A DNA stretch of 32,111 bases from CAZTCJ01 sp964612085 (GTDB lineage Bacteria; Pseudomonadota; Alphaproteobacteria; JAJFIK01). The DNA lies in NCBI GenBank assembly GCA_964612085.1, contig CAZTCJ010000039.1, positions 1 to 32,111 of the forward strand, written 5' to 3'. Made by a program: the position numbers and the translations under genes. The notes beneath the pieces were generated by a model. That model was not told the DNA's origin, ran no database searches, and worked only from the letters and a program-made list of their open reading frames with translations. How positions within the stretch are numbered: the first letter of the stretch is position 1; each line of letters begins with the position of its first letter. Positions 15,595 through 23,388 of this stretch are shown here, in pieces.

Positions 15595-16815
15595 ATGGGC
15601 GCGCACAGGGGAATGAGGGTCTTGACCGGGCTTATGGGCGCTTTGCTGGCGACGGCGGCGCCCGCCCTGGCGGAGACGCGCAGCGAGGGCGAACCGCTTT
15701 TTGAGGATGTCAGCCTCGATACGCTGCCCATCGAATCCTTGAAAGGCCTCAGCATGGATGCGGGCGTGGCCGATTTCGACGCCGACGGCGATCTCGATAT
15801 TCTGATCGCCTCGGAGTTCCGTCCCAATGTGCTGTTGATCAATGACGGCCGGGGCCGCTTCACCGACGAGAGCGCGGACCGGATCCCGCAGATCAACCGC
15901 GATAGCGAGGATGTGGCCATCGCCGATTTCGACGGCGACGGCGATCTCGACGCGGTCATCGTCTCCGAGGACGACCAGATCAACGAGTTCTATCTGAACG
16001 ACGGCTCGGGATCGTTCGAGGATGCGGGCGACCGCTGGCCCGTGGAGCTTATCTCGAACGCGGTCGTGGCCGGCGATGTGGACGGCGACGGCGACGCGGA
16101 TCTGATCCTTGGCAACAATGGCCAGAACGTCCTGTTGCTGAACGACGGCTCCGGATCGTTCACCGATGTCACGGCCTCGCAGATGCCCGCCTTAGAAGAC
16201 GTGACCCAGGATATCGAACTGGGGGACGCGGATGGCGACGGCGACCCGGATCTGCTGGTGGGCAATGAAGGCGACAACCGTCTGCTGATCAATGACGGCG
16301 CGGGCCGCTTTACCGACGAGAGCGCGGACCGGATCCCCCTGCGCGCCACACCGGAAGAGACCCGCGAGGCCGATTTCGGCGATGCTGACGGGGACGGCGA
16401 TCTCGACATCCTGTTCGCCAATGTGCGCTTCTTCAATCAGATCGGCGATTTCGCCAACCGCCTGCTGATCAATGACGGCACGGGACGCTATTCGGACGAA
16501 ACGGCGGCGCGCCTGCCCACGGACACCGATGCCTCGGCGGAAGGGGATTTCATCGATCTCGACGGGGACGGCGATCTCGACATCGTGACCACCAGCGTGA
16601 CGGCAATACGCAGCGTCGGCAATGCGCCCTATCAGGCCTATGAGAATGACGGCACCGGACGGTTCACCCTGGCCACCAAACGGTTCTTTCCGGACACGGC
16701 CACCGGTAACGGTTTTGACGTGGAAGCCGCCGACTTCAACGGCGACGGGCTGACGGATCTGTTCCTGGCCAACCGCATCGGTCCGGACGTTCTGCTGGTC
16801 CGCAAAAGCCAGTGA
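15595..16815 (+). CDS. Secreted VCBS/FG-GAP repeat protein, probable seven-bladed beta-propeller
   Basis: 406-residue exported protein. A Sec signal peptide (hydrophobic core LTGLMGALLATAAP, cleavage after ALA) covers residues 1 to about 26. The rest is made of seven repeats, each with a DxDxDGxxD calcium-binding loop: DFDADGDLD, DFDGDGDLD, DVDGDGDAD, DADGDGDPD, DADGDGDLD, DLDGDGDLD and DFNGDGLTD. Between them recur LLINDGxGRFTDESADRIP units. Seven such units fit one seven-bladed integrin-like propeller. There is no catalytic domain, so a binding or adhesion role is likely but not shown. The ATG at 15595 follows an AGGGAGGGG site; a second ATG at 15613 is possible. It is 23 bases before the phosphodiesterase gene. 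Confidence 0.92.
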   Translation: MGAHRGMRVLTGLMGALLATAAPALAETRSEGEPLFEDVSLDTLPIESLKGLSMDAGVADFDADGDLDILIASEFRPNVLLINDGRGRFTDESADRIPQINRDSEDVAIADFDGDGDLDAVIVSEDDQINEFYLNDGSGSFEDAGDRWPVELISNAVVAGDVDGDGDADLILGNNGQNVLLLNDGSGSFTDVTASQMPALEDVTQDIELGDADGDGDPDLLVGNEGDNRLLINDGAGRFTDESADRIPLRATPEETREADFGDADGDGDLDILFANVRFFNQIGDFANRLLINDGTGRYSDETAARLPTDTDASAEGDFIDLDGDGDLDIVTTSVTAIRSVGNAPYQAYENDGTGRFTLATKRFFPDTATGNGFDVEAADFNGDGLTDLFLANRIGPDVLLVRKSQ

Positions 16816-16838
16816 CTTTTTGACGAGAGGGATGACCT

Positions 16839-17888
16839 ATGAAGACGCGAACTGCCCGCCTGGTGGCGGCCATGCTGTTGGGCTTGATGGCAACGGCCTG
16901 CGCGTCCGTTCCGGCACGGAGCGATGCGATGCCTGAGCCGGACAGGACGAATGCCTTTCCCGGCCCCCGGCCCTTTATCGTTGCCCATCGGGGCGGCGCC
17001 GGGCTGTACCCGGAAAACACGCTGCCCGCCATTTCCCATGCCCTCGACCTGGGCGTCGACGGCATTGAGATCGATGTTCATCTGTCGGCGGACGGTGACG
17101 TGATCGTCTATCACGACTTCACCTTGAAGCCGGACATCACGCGGGAGCCGGACGGTCAGTGGATCACTGAGCAGGTCCCGCTGAACATGCTCACCACGGA
17201 GCAGTTGCAGGCTTACGATGTGGGCCGCGCCAAGCCCGGCTCCGCTTTCGAGAAATCTCATCCGGACATGACGCCGGTAGACGGCACGCCCATGCCCACG
17301 CTGCCCCAGGTGATCGAGCTGATGCAGTCGAAAGGTGATCCGGCCACGCGTCTTTGGGTGGAGATCAAATCCGCGCCGCAAATGCCGGACCTCTCCAGCC
17401 CGACGGCCATGCTCGCCGAGGCCGTCGTCACCGATCTGCGCGAGGCCGGCTTTATGGCGCGGGCGGACATTCTGTCGTTCGACTGGCGGGTCTTGCGCGA
17501 AGTCCACGCGCTGGCGCCGGAACTGCCGCTTGTCTACGTCACCTACGATGTGCGCAAGGCCATGGCCAAGGGCCATGCGCGCGACCGTCACGCGCAAGCG
17601 GATATGGTGATGAAGGCCTATACGGGCGGGCTCGACATGGAGGATTTCGGCGGCTCGATCCCGGCGGCGATCCTGACCGAGACCGCGCCCAGCGCCTGGA
17701 GCAGCAATTTCACCGATGTGGATGCGGAGGATATCAAGATCGCCCGTTCGGGCGGCCTCCTGATCAACACCTGGACGGTTGACGATCCGCGCACCGCTGA
17801 AGTGCTGGTCAATTTTGGGGTTCAATCCATCACCACCGACCGGCCGGATCTGATGCTGGAGCATTTCTCCGCATCCCGCCCCGAATAA
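16839..17888 (+). CDS. Glycerophosphodiester phosphodiesterase, putative lipoprotein
   Basis: 349-residue GDPD-family TIM-barrel enzyme that hydrolyses glycerophosphodiesters to glycerol-3-phosphate and an alcohol, probably in the periplasm. The N-terminus has a basic start, a hydrophobic core and an LMATAC lipobox-like end, with Cys21 as the likely lipidation site; the lipobox is slightly atypical. Catalytic and metal residues are all visible: His50-Arg51 in VAHRGGAG, Glu59 in PENT, Glu77 and Asp79 in GIEIDVHLS, and His92 in YHD. The C-terminal GGLLINTWTVDDPR strand and STDRPD-like ITTDRPDLML segment are typical of the family. A GAGAGGG site precedes the ATG. It is likely co-transcribed with the propeller gene and the downstream glutathione transferase. 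Confidence 0.93.
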   Translation: MKTRTARLVAAMLLGLMATACASVPARSDAMPEPDRTNAFPGPRPFIVAHRGGAGLYPENTLPAISHALDLGVDGIEIDVHLSADGDVIVYHDFTLKPDITREPDGQWITEQVPLNMLTTEQLQAYDVGRAKPGSAFEKSHPDMTPVDGTPMPTLPQVIELMQSKGDPATRLWVEIKSAPQMPDLSSPTAMLAEAVVTDLREAGFMARADILSFDWRVLREVHALAPELPLVYVTYDVRKAMAKGHARDRHAQADMVMKAYTGGLDMEDFGGSIPAAILTETAPSAWSSNFTDVDAEDIKIARSGGLLINTWTVDDPRTAEVLVNFGVQSITTDRPDLMLEHFSASRPE

Positions 17889-17900
17889 GGAGCCTTGCCC

Positions 17901-18518
17901 ATGATGAAACTCTATTGGTGCCCGCAGACCCGGGCCAGCCGCGCCATCTGGATGATGGAGGAATCGGGTCTGCCTTATGAGCGTGTGCTGATCGATATCC
18001 GCAATGGCGGCAATAACGATCCGGCTTTCCGCAAAGTGAGCCCGTTCGGCAAGGTACCGGCCCTCGAAGACGGCGAGGCACGGATGTTCGACTCCGCCGC
18101 CATCTGCGCTTATGTGGCCGATAAGGTTCCCGGCGCGAAACTGGCGCCGCCCGTCGGCGATGCCTTGCGCGGCCGCTATCTGCAATGGATGACCTTCACC
18201 GGCACTTATTTCGAACCGGCGGTCATGTGGGCACGCTCCGGCGCGGACGAAAACCCCAGCATGCATGGCTGGGGCGACCTCAAAACCATGTATGACGTGC
18301 TCGAAAACGCCTTGATGGACGGCCCCTGGCTTCTGGGCGACCGCTTCAGCGCGGCGGATGTGCTGGTAGGCGCCACGGTCGTCTACGGGCGGCAGGTCGG
18401 TTTTCTCGCCGACCAGGCCGTCTTTCATGCCTATGCGGACCGCTGCCTGGAACGCCCGGCCTATCAACGGGCCATCGCCCTGGAAACAGAGGCCGCTCCG
18501 AGCCCGTCTGCTGGATAG
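17901..18518 (+). CDS. Glutathione S-transferase family protein
   Basis: 205-residue GST. The N-terminal thioredoxin-like domain (about 1-75) shows KLYWCPQTRASRAIWMMEESGLPYE, FGKVPALEDGEARMFDSAAICAYVAD, including the cis-proline and the Asp/Ser pair that contacts the glutathione gamma-glutamyl group. The C-terminal helical domain (about 85-205) has PWLLGDRFSAADVLVG, the conserved N-capping box. Probably detoxification or thiol chemistry; the substrate is unknown. I chose the ATG at 17901, which has AAGGAG at 17887-17892 overlapping the stop of the phosphodiesterase gene. An upstream TTG at 17895 lies too close to that site. It is the last gene of the propeller-phosphodiesterase-GST run. Confidence 0.92.
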   Translation: MMKLYWCPQTRASRAIWMMEESGLPYERVLIDIRNGGNNDPAFRKVSPFGKVPALEDGEARMFDSAAICAYVADKVPGAKLAPPVGDALRGRYLQWMTFTGTYFEPAVMWARSGADENPSMHGWGDLKTMYDVLENALMDGPWLLGDRFSAADVLVGATVVYGRQVGFLADQAVFHAYADRCLERPAYQRAIALETEAAPSPSAG

Positions 18519-18568
18519 GAGACAAGAGCAAGGCGCATCATCCGTATGCGCCCTGCCCTTTTGCCGTT

Positions 18569-18826
18569 TCAGCGGTTGTCCAATTGCGCCCGCACGGCGA
18601 TGAGGCCCGTATCCGTGATCCGGTACGGGCCGCCGCCTTTCGAGGCAATCAGCCTGCGCCGTTTCATCTTCTTGAACAGGCCGACCGTGATGCCGGGCAA
18701 ATACCAGCCTTCCCGCGTCACGCAAGCGGCGCGCACGATCTTGCGCGCGTCGTCCTTCTCGAGGATCACGACACCGCCCTTGGCCAACGCATGCAACACG
18801 CGCTGTTCCATCTTCGATACATTCAT
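18569..18826 (-). CDS. YjhX-family protein (proposed toxin), winged-helix-like
   Basis: 85-residue protein matching the YjhX family (UPF0386, Pfam YjhX_toxin) over its full length. Hallmarks are the N-terminal MNVSKMEQRVLHALAKGG, TREGWYLPGITVGLFKKMKRRRLI and the terminal PYRITDTGLIAVRAQLDNR. It looks like a small winged-helix, nucleic-acid-binding fold. In E. coli, YjhX is proposed to be the toxin of a pair with the GNAT protein YjhQ; that function rests on family annotation, not on this sequence. The start at 18826 matches family N-termini. The frame stays open to 18997, but the upstream part looks non-coding. Its GGAG ribosome-binding site at 18836-18839 lies inside an inverted repeat. A GNAT gene precedes it on the same strand. 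Confidence 0.9.
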   Translation of the reverse strand: MNVSKMEQRVLHALAKGGVVILEKDDARKIVRAACVTREGWYLPGITVGLFKKMKRRRLIASKGGGPYRITDTGLIAVRAQLDNR

Positions 18827-18991
18827 TTGAGAGTGCTCCGAGCACGAAACTCCCGGCCCCGGCGCGAGGCTCGCGCGGGGGTGGTTCTCGTCCCCCGCCG
18901 CAGTCGGGCGGGGTGTTACCGGGTCTCGGAGCAGATGGACATAAAGTCTCCAGTTGGATCGTTCTGATAATTGGCGGTTTCCCGCCGGTTT
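18827..18991 (-). promoter_or_regulatory. Structured leader of yjhX with mutually exclusive hairpins
   Basis: The gap between the GNAT gene and yjhX is very GC-rich and full of inverted repeats, listed here in minus-strand order. A 5-bp stem with a GAAA tetraloop is at 18986-18973. Hairpin A (18913-18893) pairs CCCCGCC with GGCGGGG. Hairpin B (18898-18875) pairs GCGGGGG with CCCCCGC. Hairpin C (18880-18857) has up to 11 pairs with one bulge. B shares a strand with both A and C, so A plus C competes with B. Hairpin D (18845-18833) holds the yjhX GGAG. A 9-base segment at 18933-18925 can pair perfectly with 18842-18834, also hiding GGAG. No poly-U tract follows C, so translational control fits better than termination. 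Seen by eye, no energy calculation. Confidence 0.55.
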
Positions 18992-18997
18992 TGTCAA
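18968..18997 (-). promoter_or_regulatory. Possible promoter for yjhX
   Basis: A perfect TTGACA (18997-18992, minus strand) begins seven bases after the GNAT stop codon. It is followed after 18 bases by CAATTA, a weak -10. TTATCA at 18970-18965 would need a 21-base spacer. If real, it would start a transcript of about 135 bases of leader before yjhX, independent of the GNAT gene. Confidence 0.3.
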
Positions 18998-19003
18998 GGG
19001 TCG

Positions 19004-19456
19004 CTAAAGCGCCCGCTTCAGCCCTTCATGGCTCGCCGTGAACCCGAGCCGTTCGTAAAAGCGGATGGCGTCGGGCCGGGTCTTGTCCGACGTCAACTGC
19101 ACAAGAGCGCAGCCCCGGTCCCGGAAGCGCTCAAACGCCCAGGCGAAAAACCGTTCGCCCACCCCCTGTCCCCGCAGGCTTTCGGCGATCCGCACGCCCT
19201 CGATCTGGCCGCGCCACAGGCCGGTGCGGGTCAAGCCGGGGATAAAACTGAGCTGCATGGTGCCGACCACGGCGCCCGCCTCTTCCGCCACCGCCAGAAG
19301 CTGATTGGCATCGGCCTCGATCGCCGCGAAGGCTTCGAGATAGCGCGGGTCCGGCGGCTCGGAAACCACCTCGCGGGCCGCCCCGAGCGGATCGTCCGCC
19401 AGCAAACGAATGATGGCTGGCACATCCGTCAATCGGGCCTTGCGGAACGCGGTCAT
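19004..19456 (-). CDS. GNAT-family N-acetyltransferase, possible YjhQ-like partner of YjhX
   Basis: 150-residue acetyltransferase. The acetyl-CoA site is IEGVRIAESLRGQGVGERFFAW at about 85-106, with RGQGVG forming the pyrophosphate loop. The C-terminal RFYERLGFTAS carries Tyr134, the usual general-acid position. The middle strand segment GAVVGTMQLSFIPGLTRTG is typical of the family. It lies upstream of the yjhX homologue on the same strand, and the E. coli pair is likewise a GNAT (YjhQ) next to YjhX. I cannot show from sequence that this is a YjhQ orthologue rather than a generic GNAT. The ATG at 19456 has a GGGAGGAG-like site upstream. It diverges from motB. Confidence 0.9.
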   Translation of the reverse strand: MTAFRKARLTDVPAIIRLLADDPLGAAREVVSEPPDPRYLEAFAAIEADANQLLAVAEEAGAVVGTMQLSFIPGLTRTGLWRGQIEGVRIAESLRGQGVGERFFAWAFERFRDRGCALVQLTSDKTRPDAIRFYERLGFTASHEGLKRAL

Positions 19457-19532
19457 GGTCTCCTCCCGTCAAAAACCTGCCCTTAACCGCGATTGGCGAC
19501 ACTGCGCGCTAAAGGGCGCGGAGTCTTAAAGC

Positions 19533-20471
19533 ATGGCAGCGAACGCCGAACAGCCGATCATCGTTAAGAAGATCAAAAAGGGCGGTCACGGCCATCATGG
19601 GGGCGCGTGGAAAGTCGCTTACGCGGATTTCGTGACGGCCATGATGGCTTTCTTCCTGCTGTTGTGGCTGCTCAATACCACGTCGCCGGAGCAAAAGCAG
19701 GGTATCGCGGAATATTTCGCGCCCGCCGCCGTCTCCAGCTCGACCAGCGGCGCGGGCGGCGTGCTCGGCGGTTCGTCGTTTTCCGATGAGGGCGCGCGCC
19801 GGGCGGGGGCTTCGGGTGTGGTCATTCAGAACACGCCGCCCCGGCCCTCCCGCAAGCCCACCAAATCGGAATCGGGCGAGTCCGCAGGCGGCAAGACGGA
19901 CCAGCGGGCCGAGAGCGCCTCGGTCGCGAGCCTCAGCGCTGAGGCGCTTGACAAAGCCATCGCCCTGCGCGAGGCGGCCCTGTTCGAACAGGCCGCCATG
20001 TCCTTGCGCCAGGCCATGCAGGACCTGCCGGACCTGGCGGAACTGTCGAAAAACCTCATTGTCGATCAGACGCCCGAAGGCATGCGCATCCAGCTCGTGG
20101 ATCAGGAGGGCCGGGCCATGTTCCCGCCGGACAGCGCCGAACCCTATGAGCGGACCAAGACGTTGTTGCGCGAAGTGGCCAAGGTGATCGACCGCCTGCC
20201 CAATCGGGTCTCGATTTCCGGCCATACGGACGCCGCCCCCTATTACGCGCCGGACGGTTCCACCAACTGGGAAATGTCGAGCGACCGGGCCAATGCCGCG
20301 CGCCGGATCATCCAGGAGACCGGCATCGACGATGAGCGCATCGCGCAAGTGGTGGGCAAGGGCGGCGCGGACCCGCTCTTTCCCGACGATCCCTATCTGC
20401 CCGCGAACCGGCGGATCGCCATCGTGCTCCTGCGCGAAGCCCCGCCGCTGCCGCCGGGCCATGGGCTGTGA
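19533..20471 (+). CDS. motB: Flagellar motor stator protein MotB
   Basis: 312-residue inner-membrane stator subunit that couples proton flow to flagellar rotation. The single membrane helix (about 28-50) contains YADFVTAMMAFFLLLWLL. The proton-carrying aspartate is Asp32, the same number as in E. coli MotB. A plug and linker region rich in Ser, Gly and Arg follows (about 70-135). The OmpA-like peptidoglycan-binding domain (about 185-300) shows ISGHTDAAPYY, SSDRANAARRII, GGADPLFPDDPYLPANRRIAIVLL. No motA is adjacent, so this is an orphan motB, a layout also seen in other Alphaproteobacteria. It implies a flagellated organism. The HHGG and KKIKKGG start is usual for MotB. Confidence 0.95.
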   Translation: MAANAEQPIIVKKIKKGGHGHHGGAWKVAYADFVTAMMAFFLLLWLLNTTSPEQKQGIAEYFAPAAVSSSTSGAGGVLGGSSFSDEGARRAGASGVVIQNTPPRPSRKPTKSESGESAGGKTDQRAESASVASLSAEALDKAIALREAALFEQAAMSLRQAMQDLPDLAELSKNLIVDQTPEGMRIQLVDQEGRAMFPPDSAEPYERTKTLLREVAKVIDRLPNRVSISGHTDAAPYYAPDGSTNWEMSSDRANAARRIIQETGIDDERIAQVVGKGGADPLFPDDPYLPANRRIAIVLLREAPPLPPGHGL

Positions 20472-20676
20472 CGGCTGGCGGCCCGCTTCCAAACAAATCG
20501 TAACCTATGTTATGGACCTCAGGCGCATGCAGCCGCGCCGCTCCGGTGTTATCGCGCCGCAGGAATTCAAGTCTGCCCCATTCATCAGGAAGCGCTAAAA
20601 TCGCCGCCCGCCCAGCCGGTTTGTTGGGAGAACATGGGCGGCCCAGGGATGAAATCGAAGGGATTCACAGCGCATC

Positions 20677-22572
20677 ATGGACGTGATCCTGTCATCGGCG
20701 AGCGTGAGCTTTGTCTTGCCTGCCGAAGCAGCCATGTGGCTGACCATCGCAGGCATCGTGATCGCGATCGTCATTTACAGCCTGGAGCGGGTGCCCCTGG
20801 AAGTGACCTCCGCCGGGGTCATCGTCGCGTTCACGGTCTTCTTCACGATTTTTCCCGTCCCCGACCCCGCCGGGCGCAACCTGCTCGACGCCGAGGCCCT
20901 GCTCTCGGGCTTTGCCAATCCGGCGCTGATTTCGATTCTGGCCTTCCTGATCATCGGCCAGGGCCTGTTCCAGGCGGGCGCCCTCGAAGGACCCACGCGC
21001 CTGATGATGCGGGTCGGCCGGGAACGGCCGCAGGCGACCCTGATCGGCGTCCTCATCATGGCGGGCGCGGTCAGCGCCTTCATGAACAACACGCCCGTGG
21101 TGGTGATGTTCATCCCCATCATTTCCGTGCTCGCGGCCCGCAGCGGCCAGGTGCCGAGCCGGGTCATGATGCCGCTGACCTTCATGTGCGTGCTGGGCGG
21201 CACCACCACGCTGATCGGCTCCTCCACCAATCTGCTGGTGGCCCAGTCGGCGCGCAATGCGGGCCTGGCCAATATCGGCTTTTTCGATATCACGCCAATG
21301 GGCCTGATCCTGGCGGGCGTCGGCGCGGTCTATGTTCTGGCGGTCCTGCCCCGCTGGCTGCCCTCGCGCGGCTCCATGGCCGATGCGCTGGTGGGCGACC
21401 GCAAGCAGTTCATCGCGGAGATCGTCCTGGTCAAGGACCATCCGCTGATCGGCGCCAAGGCGGTGGACGGGGCCTTCAAGCAGTTGCCCGACATCAAGGT
21501 GCATCTGATCCAGCGCGGCGAACAGCCGATCCCGAAACCTTTCGAGGGCTGCGAGCTGCAGGAAAACGACATGCTGGTGGTCTCGGCCACCCGCAAGGCG
21601 CTGACCGATCTTCTGGCCTCAAAGCCCGACTATCTCAAGGGCATGATCGCGCGCCATGGCGGCGACAAGGAACTGGAAGCGGGCGATGCCCATGGCGGCG
21701 TCCAGATCGCCAATGATCTGGTGGTGACCGAAGCCGTGGTCGCGCCGGGCTCGCGGCTCGTGGGCTATTCCATCGATTATATCGGCTTCCGGCTGCTGAC
21801 CGACTGCATCGTGCTCGGGATCCAGCGGCGCAGCCGCATGGTCCGCCAGAACCTGCAGAATGTCCGCCTGGAAGCGGGCGACGTCCTGCTGCTCATGGGC
21901 CGCCTGCCCCATATCCGCAAACTGCGCACCAACCGGGACCTGCTGCTCTTGGAATGGGCCATGACCGACATGCCCAATGTGGAAAAGGCCATGTCCGCCC
22001 GGCTGATCTTCGCGGGCGTCGTGCTCTCCAGCGCCTTCAATCTGGTACCGATCGTGATCGCCGCCCTGGCCGGGGCGCTGGCCATGGTGGTGGCGGGCTG
22101 CATCAATGTGCGCCAGGCCGCCCGCGCGGTCGACCGGCGGATTTTCCTGCTGATCGGCGCGGCCATCGCCATGGGAACGGCCCTCGAGGCCACCGGCGGC
22201 GCCCGCTACTTCGCGCAAGTCATGGTGAATGCGGTGGACGGGGCCGGTCCGACCGTCGTGTTGTCCGCGTTCTTCCTGCTGGTCGCGCTGATGACCAATA
22301 TTCTGAGCAACAACGCCACCGCCGTGCTGTTCGCGCCGATCGCCATTCAGATCAGCGCCCAGTTGGGCGTCGATCCGCGCGTCTTTCTGTTCGCGACGAT
22401 CTTCGCGGCCAACACCTCTTTCGCCACCCCGGTGGGCTATCAGACCAATCTTCTGGTCATGGGACCGGGCCAATACAGCTTCCGGGATTTCGTGACCGCG
22501 GGCATTCCCCTCGTTCTTTTGATCTGGATCGCATTTTCCCTAGTCGCACCCTGGTATTTTGGCCTAGCCTGA
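20677..22572 (+). CDS. SLC13-family permease with two RCK_C (TrkA-C) domains
   Basis: 631-residue inner-membrane transporter of the divalent anion:Na+ symporter / ArsB-NhaD superfamily. Two membrane halves (about 20-225 and 435-630) carry the repeated binding-site motifs NNTPVV with SSTNLL in the first half, and LSNNATAVL with FATPVGYQTNLLV in the second. A cytoplasmic loop (about 240-425) holds two RCK_C domains, the second including VVAPGSRLVGYSI and RLEAGDVLLLMG. Architecture matches bacterial SLC13 proteins proposed to move sulfate, thiosulfate or dicarboxylates; the substrate cannot be fixed here. The 205 bases upstream to motB contain no gene and no clear promoter. The ATG at 20677 fits the start of the first hydrophobic region. 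Confidence 0.92.
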   Translation: MDVILSSASVSFVLPAEAAMWLTIAGIVIAIVIYSLERVPLEVTSAGVIVAFTVFFTIFPVPDPAGRNLLDAEALLSGFANPALISILAFLIIGQGLFQAGALEGPTRLMMRVGRERPQATLIGVLIMAGAVSAFMNNTPVVVMFIPIISVLAARSGQVPSRVMMPLTFMCVLGGTTTLIGSSTNLLVAQSARNAGLANIGFFDITPMGLILAGVGAVYVLAVLPRWLPSRGSMADALVGDRKQFIAEIVLVKDHPLIGAKAVDGAFKQLPDIKVHLIQRGEQPIPKPFEGCELQENDMLVVSATRKALTDLLASKPDYLKGMIARHGGDKELEAGDAHGGVQIANDLVVTEAVVAPGSRLVGYSIDYIGFRLLTDCIVLGIQRRSRMVRQNLQNVRLEAGDVLLLMGRLPHIRKLRTNRDLLLLEWAMTDMPNVEKAMSARLIFAGVVLSSAFNLVPIVIAALAGALAMVVAGCINVRQAARAVDRRIFLLIGAAIAMGTALEATGGARYFAQVMVNAVDGAGPTVVLSAFFLLVALMTNILSNNATAVLFAPIAIQISAQLGVDPRVFLFATIFAANTSFATPVGYQTNLLVMGPGQYSFRDFVTAGIPLVLLIWIAFSLVAPWYFGLA

Positions 22573-22607
22573 GAGCTTGAACACAGTCCACACCAGGGCG
22601 AGAGGTC

Positions 22608-23366
22608 GTGACGCAACATCCGGGAAAAACGCTGCCGCCATTGTATATGACCAATGCGGCGCCCTGCCCCTATCTGCCGGGCAAGGTCGAGAAGAAGGTC
22701 TTCACCCATCTCCTGGGGGACAGCGCCAGCATGCTCAATGACATGTTGAGTCATGCCGGCTTCCGCCGCAGCCAGAACATCGCCTACCGGCCGGCCTGCG
22801 ATGCCTGCATGGCCTGTGTCTCGGTGCGCATCGTGGCGAACGCCTTCGACTTCCGCCGCAGCTTCAAGCGGATTGCGAAAACCAATGCCGATTTGACCCG
22901 CGACCTGAACGCGCCCGCCGCCACCAAGGAACAGTTCGCCCTGCTGCGCGGCTATCTGGACGCGCGCCACGGCGATGGCGGCATGGCCGACATGACCATC
23001 GTCGATTACACCGCCATGGTCGAGGAAACGACGGTGGACACCCATCTCGTGGAATACCGTCTGGGACCGGACGCGGGCGACGAGGAAGGCCGGCTGGTGG
23101 CCGTGGCGCTGACCGATCAGCTCCATGACGGTCTTTCCATGGTCTACAGCTTTTACGACCCGGATTTGGAACGGCGCAGCCTCGGCACCTATATGGTGCT
23201 CGACCATGTGCGCCGCTGTCTTCAAATCGGCCTGCCTTACGTCTATCTGGGCTATTGGGTCGAAGGCTGCCGCAAGATGGACTACAAGGTGCGCTTCAGC
23301 CCCTTGCAGGCGCTGGGGACGGACGGCTGGTATCCGCTCGATCTGGACGACAAGACGATCGAGTGA
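22608..23366 (+). CDS. bpt: Leucyl-transferase Bpt (aspartate/glutamate N-degron)
   Basis: 252-residue aminoacyl-tRNA-protein transferase that adds leucine from Leu-tRNA to proteins with N-terminal Asp or Glu, marking them for ClpS/ClpAP. Both ATE/R-transferase domains are present. The N-terminal cysteine cluster is CPYLPGKVEKKVFTHL and RPACDACMACVSVRI. The C-terminal domain has SMVYSFYDPDLERRSLGTYMVLDHVR and YVYLGYWVEGCRKMDYKVRFSPLQAL. Length is standard. The start is a GTG at 22608 with GAGAGG just upstream; no better in-frame ATG precedes the conserved LPPLYMT. It lies 35 bases after the permease gene and converges with the cupin gene. Confidence 0.95.
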   Translation: MTQHPGKTLPPLYMTNAAPCPYLPGKVEKKVFTHLLGDSASMLNDMLSHAGFRRSQNIAYRPACDACMACVSVRIVANAFDFRRSFKRIAKTNADLTRDLNAPAATKEQFALLRGYLDARHGDGGMADMTIVDYTAMVEETTVDTHLVEYRLGPDAGDEEGRLVAVALTDQLHDGLSMVYSFYDPDLERRSLGTYMVLDHVRRCLQIGLPYVYLGYWVEGCRKMDYKVRFSPLQALGTDGWYPLDLDDKTIE

Positions 23367-23388
23367 GCCGGATCAGCCCGGTCCTGAT

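Noticed and set aside
16638..18845. Minus-strand open frame of 735 codons
   Set aside because: Antisense to the propeller, phosphodiesterase and GST genes; no recognisable domain.
18875..18898. Guanidine-II (mini-ykkC) riboswitch, because ACGA appears in a hairpin loop of the yjhX leader
   Set aside because: The loop is ten bases, not an ACGR tetraloop, and there is no second matching hairpin.
18827..18997. N-terminal extension of the YjhX protein
   Set aside because: The frame is open but the family starts at the MNVSKMEQRV methionine. The upstream sequence is Pro/Arg-rich and coincides with hairpin-forming DNA.
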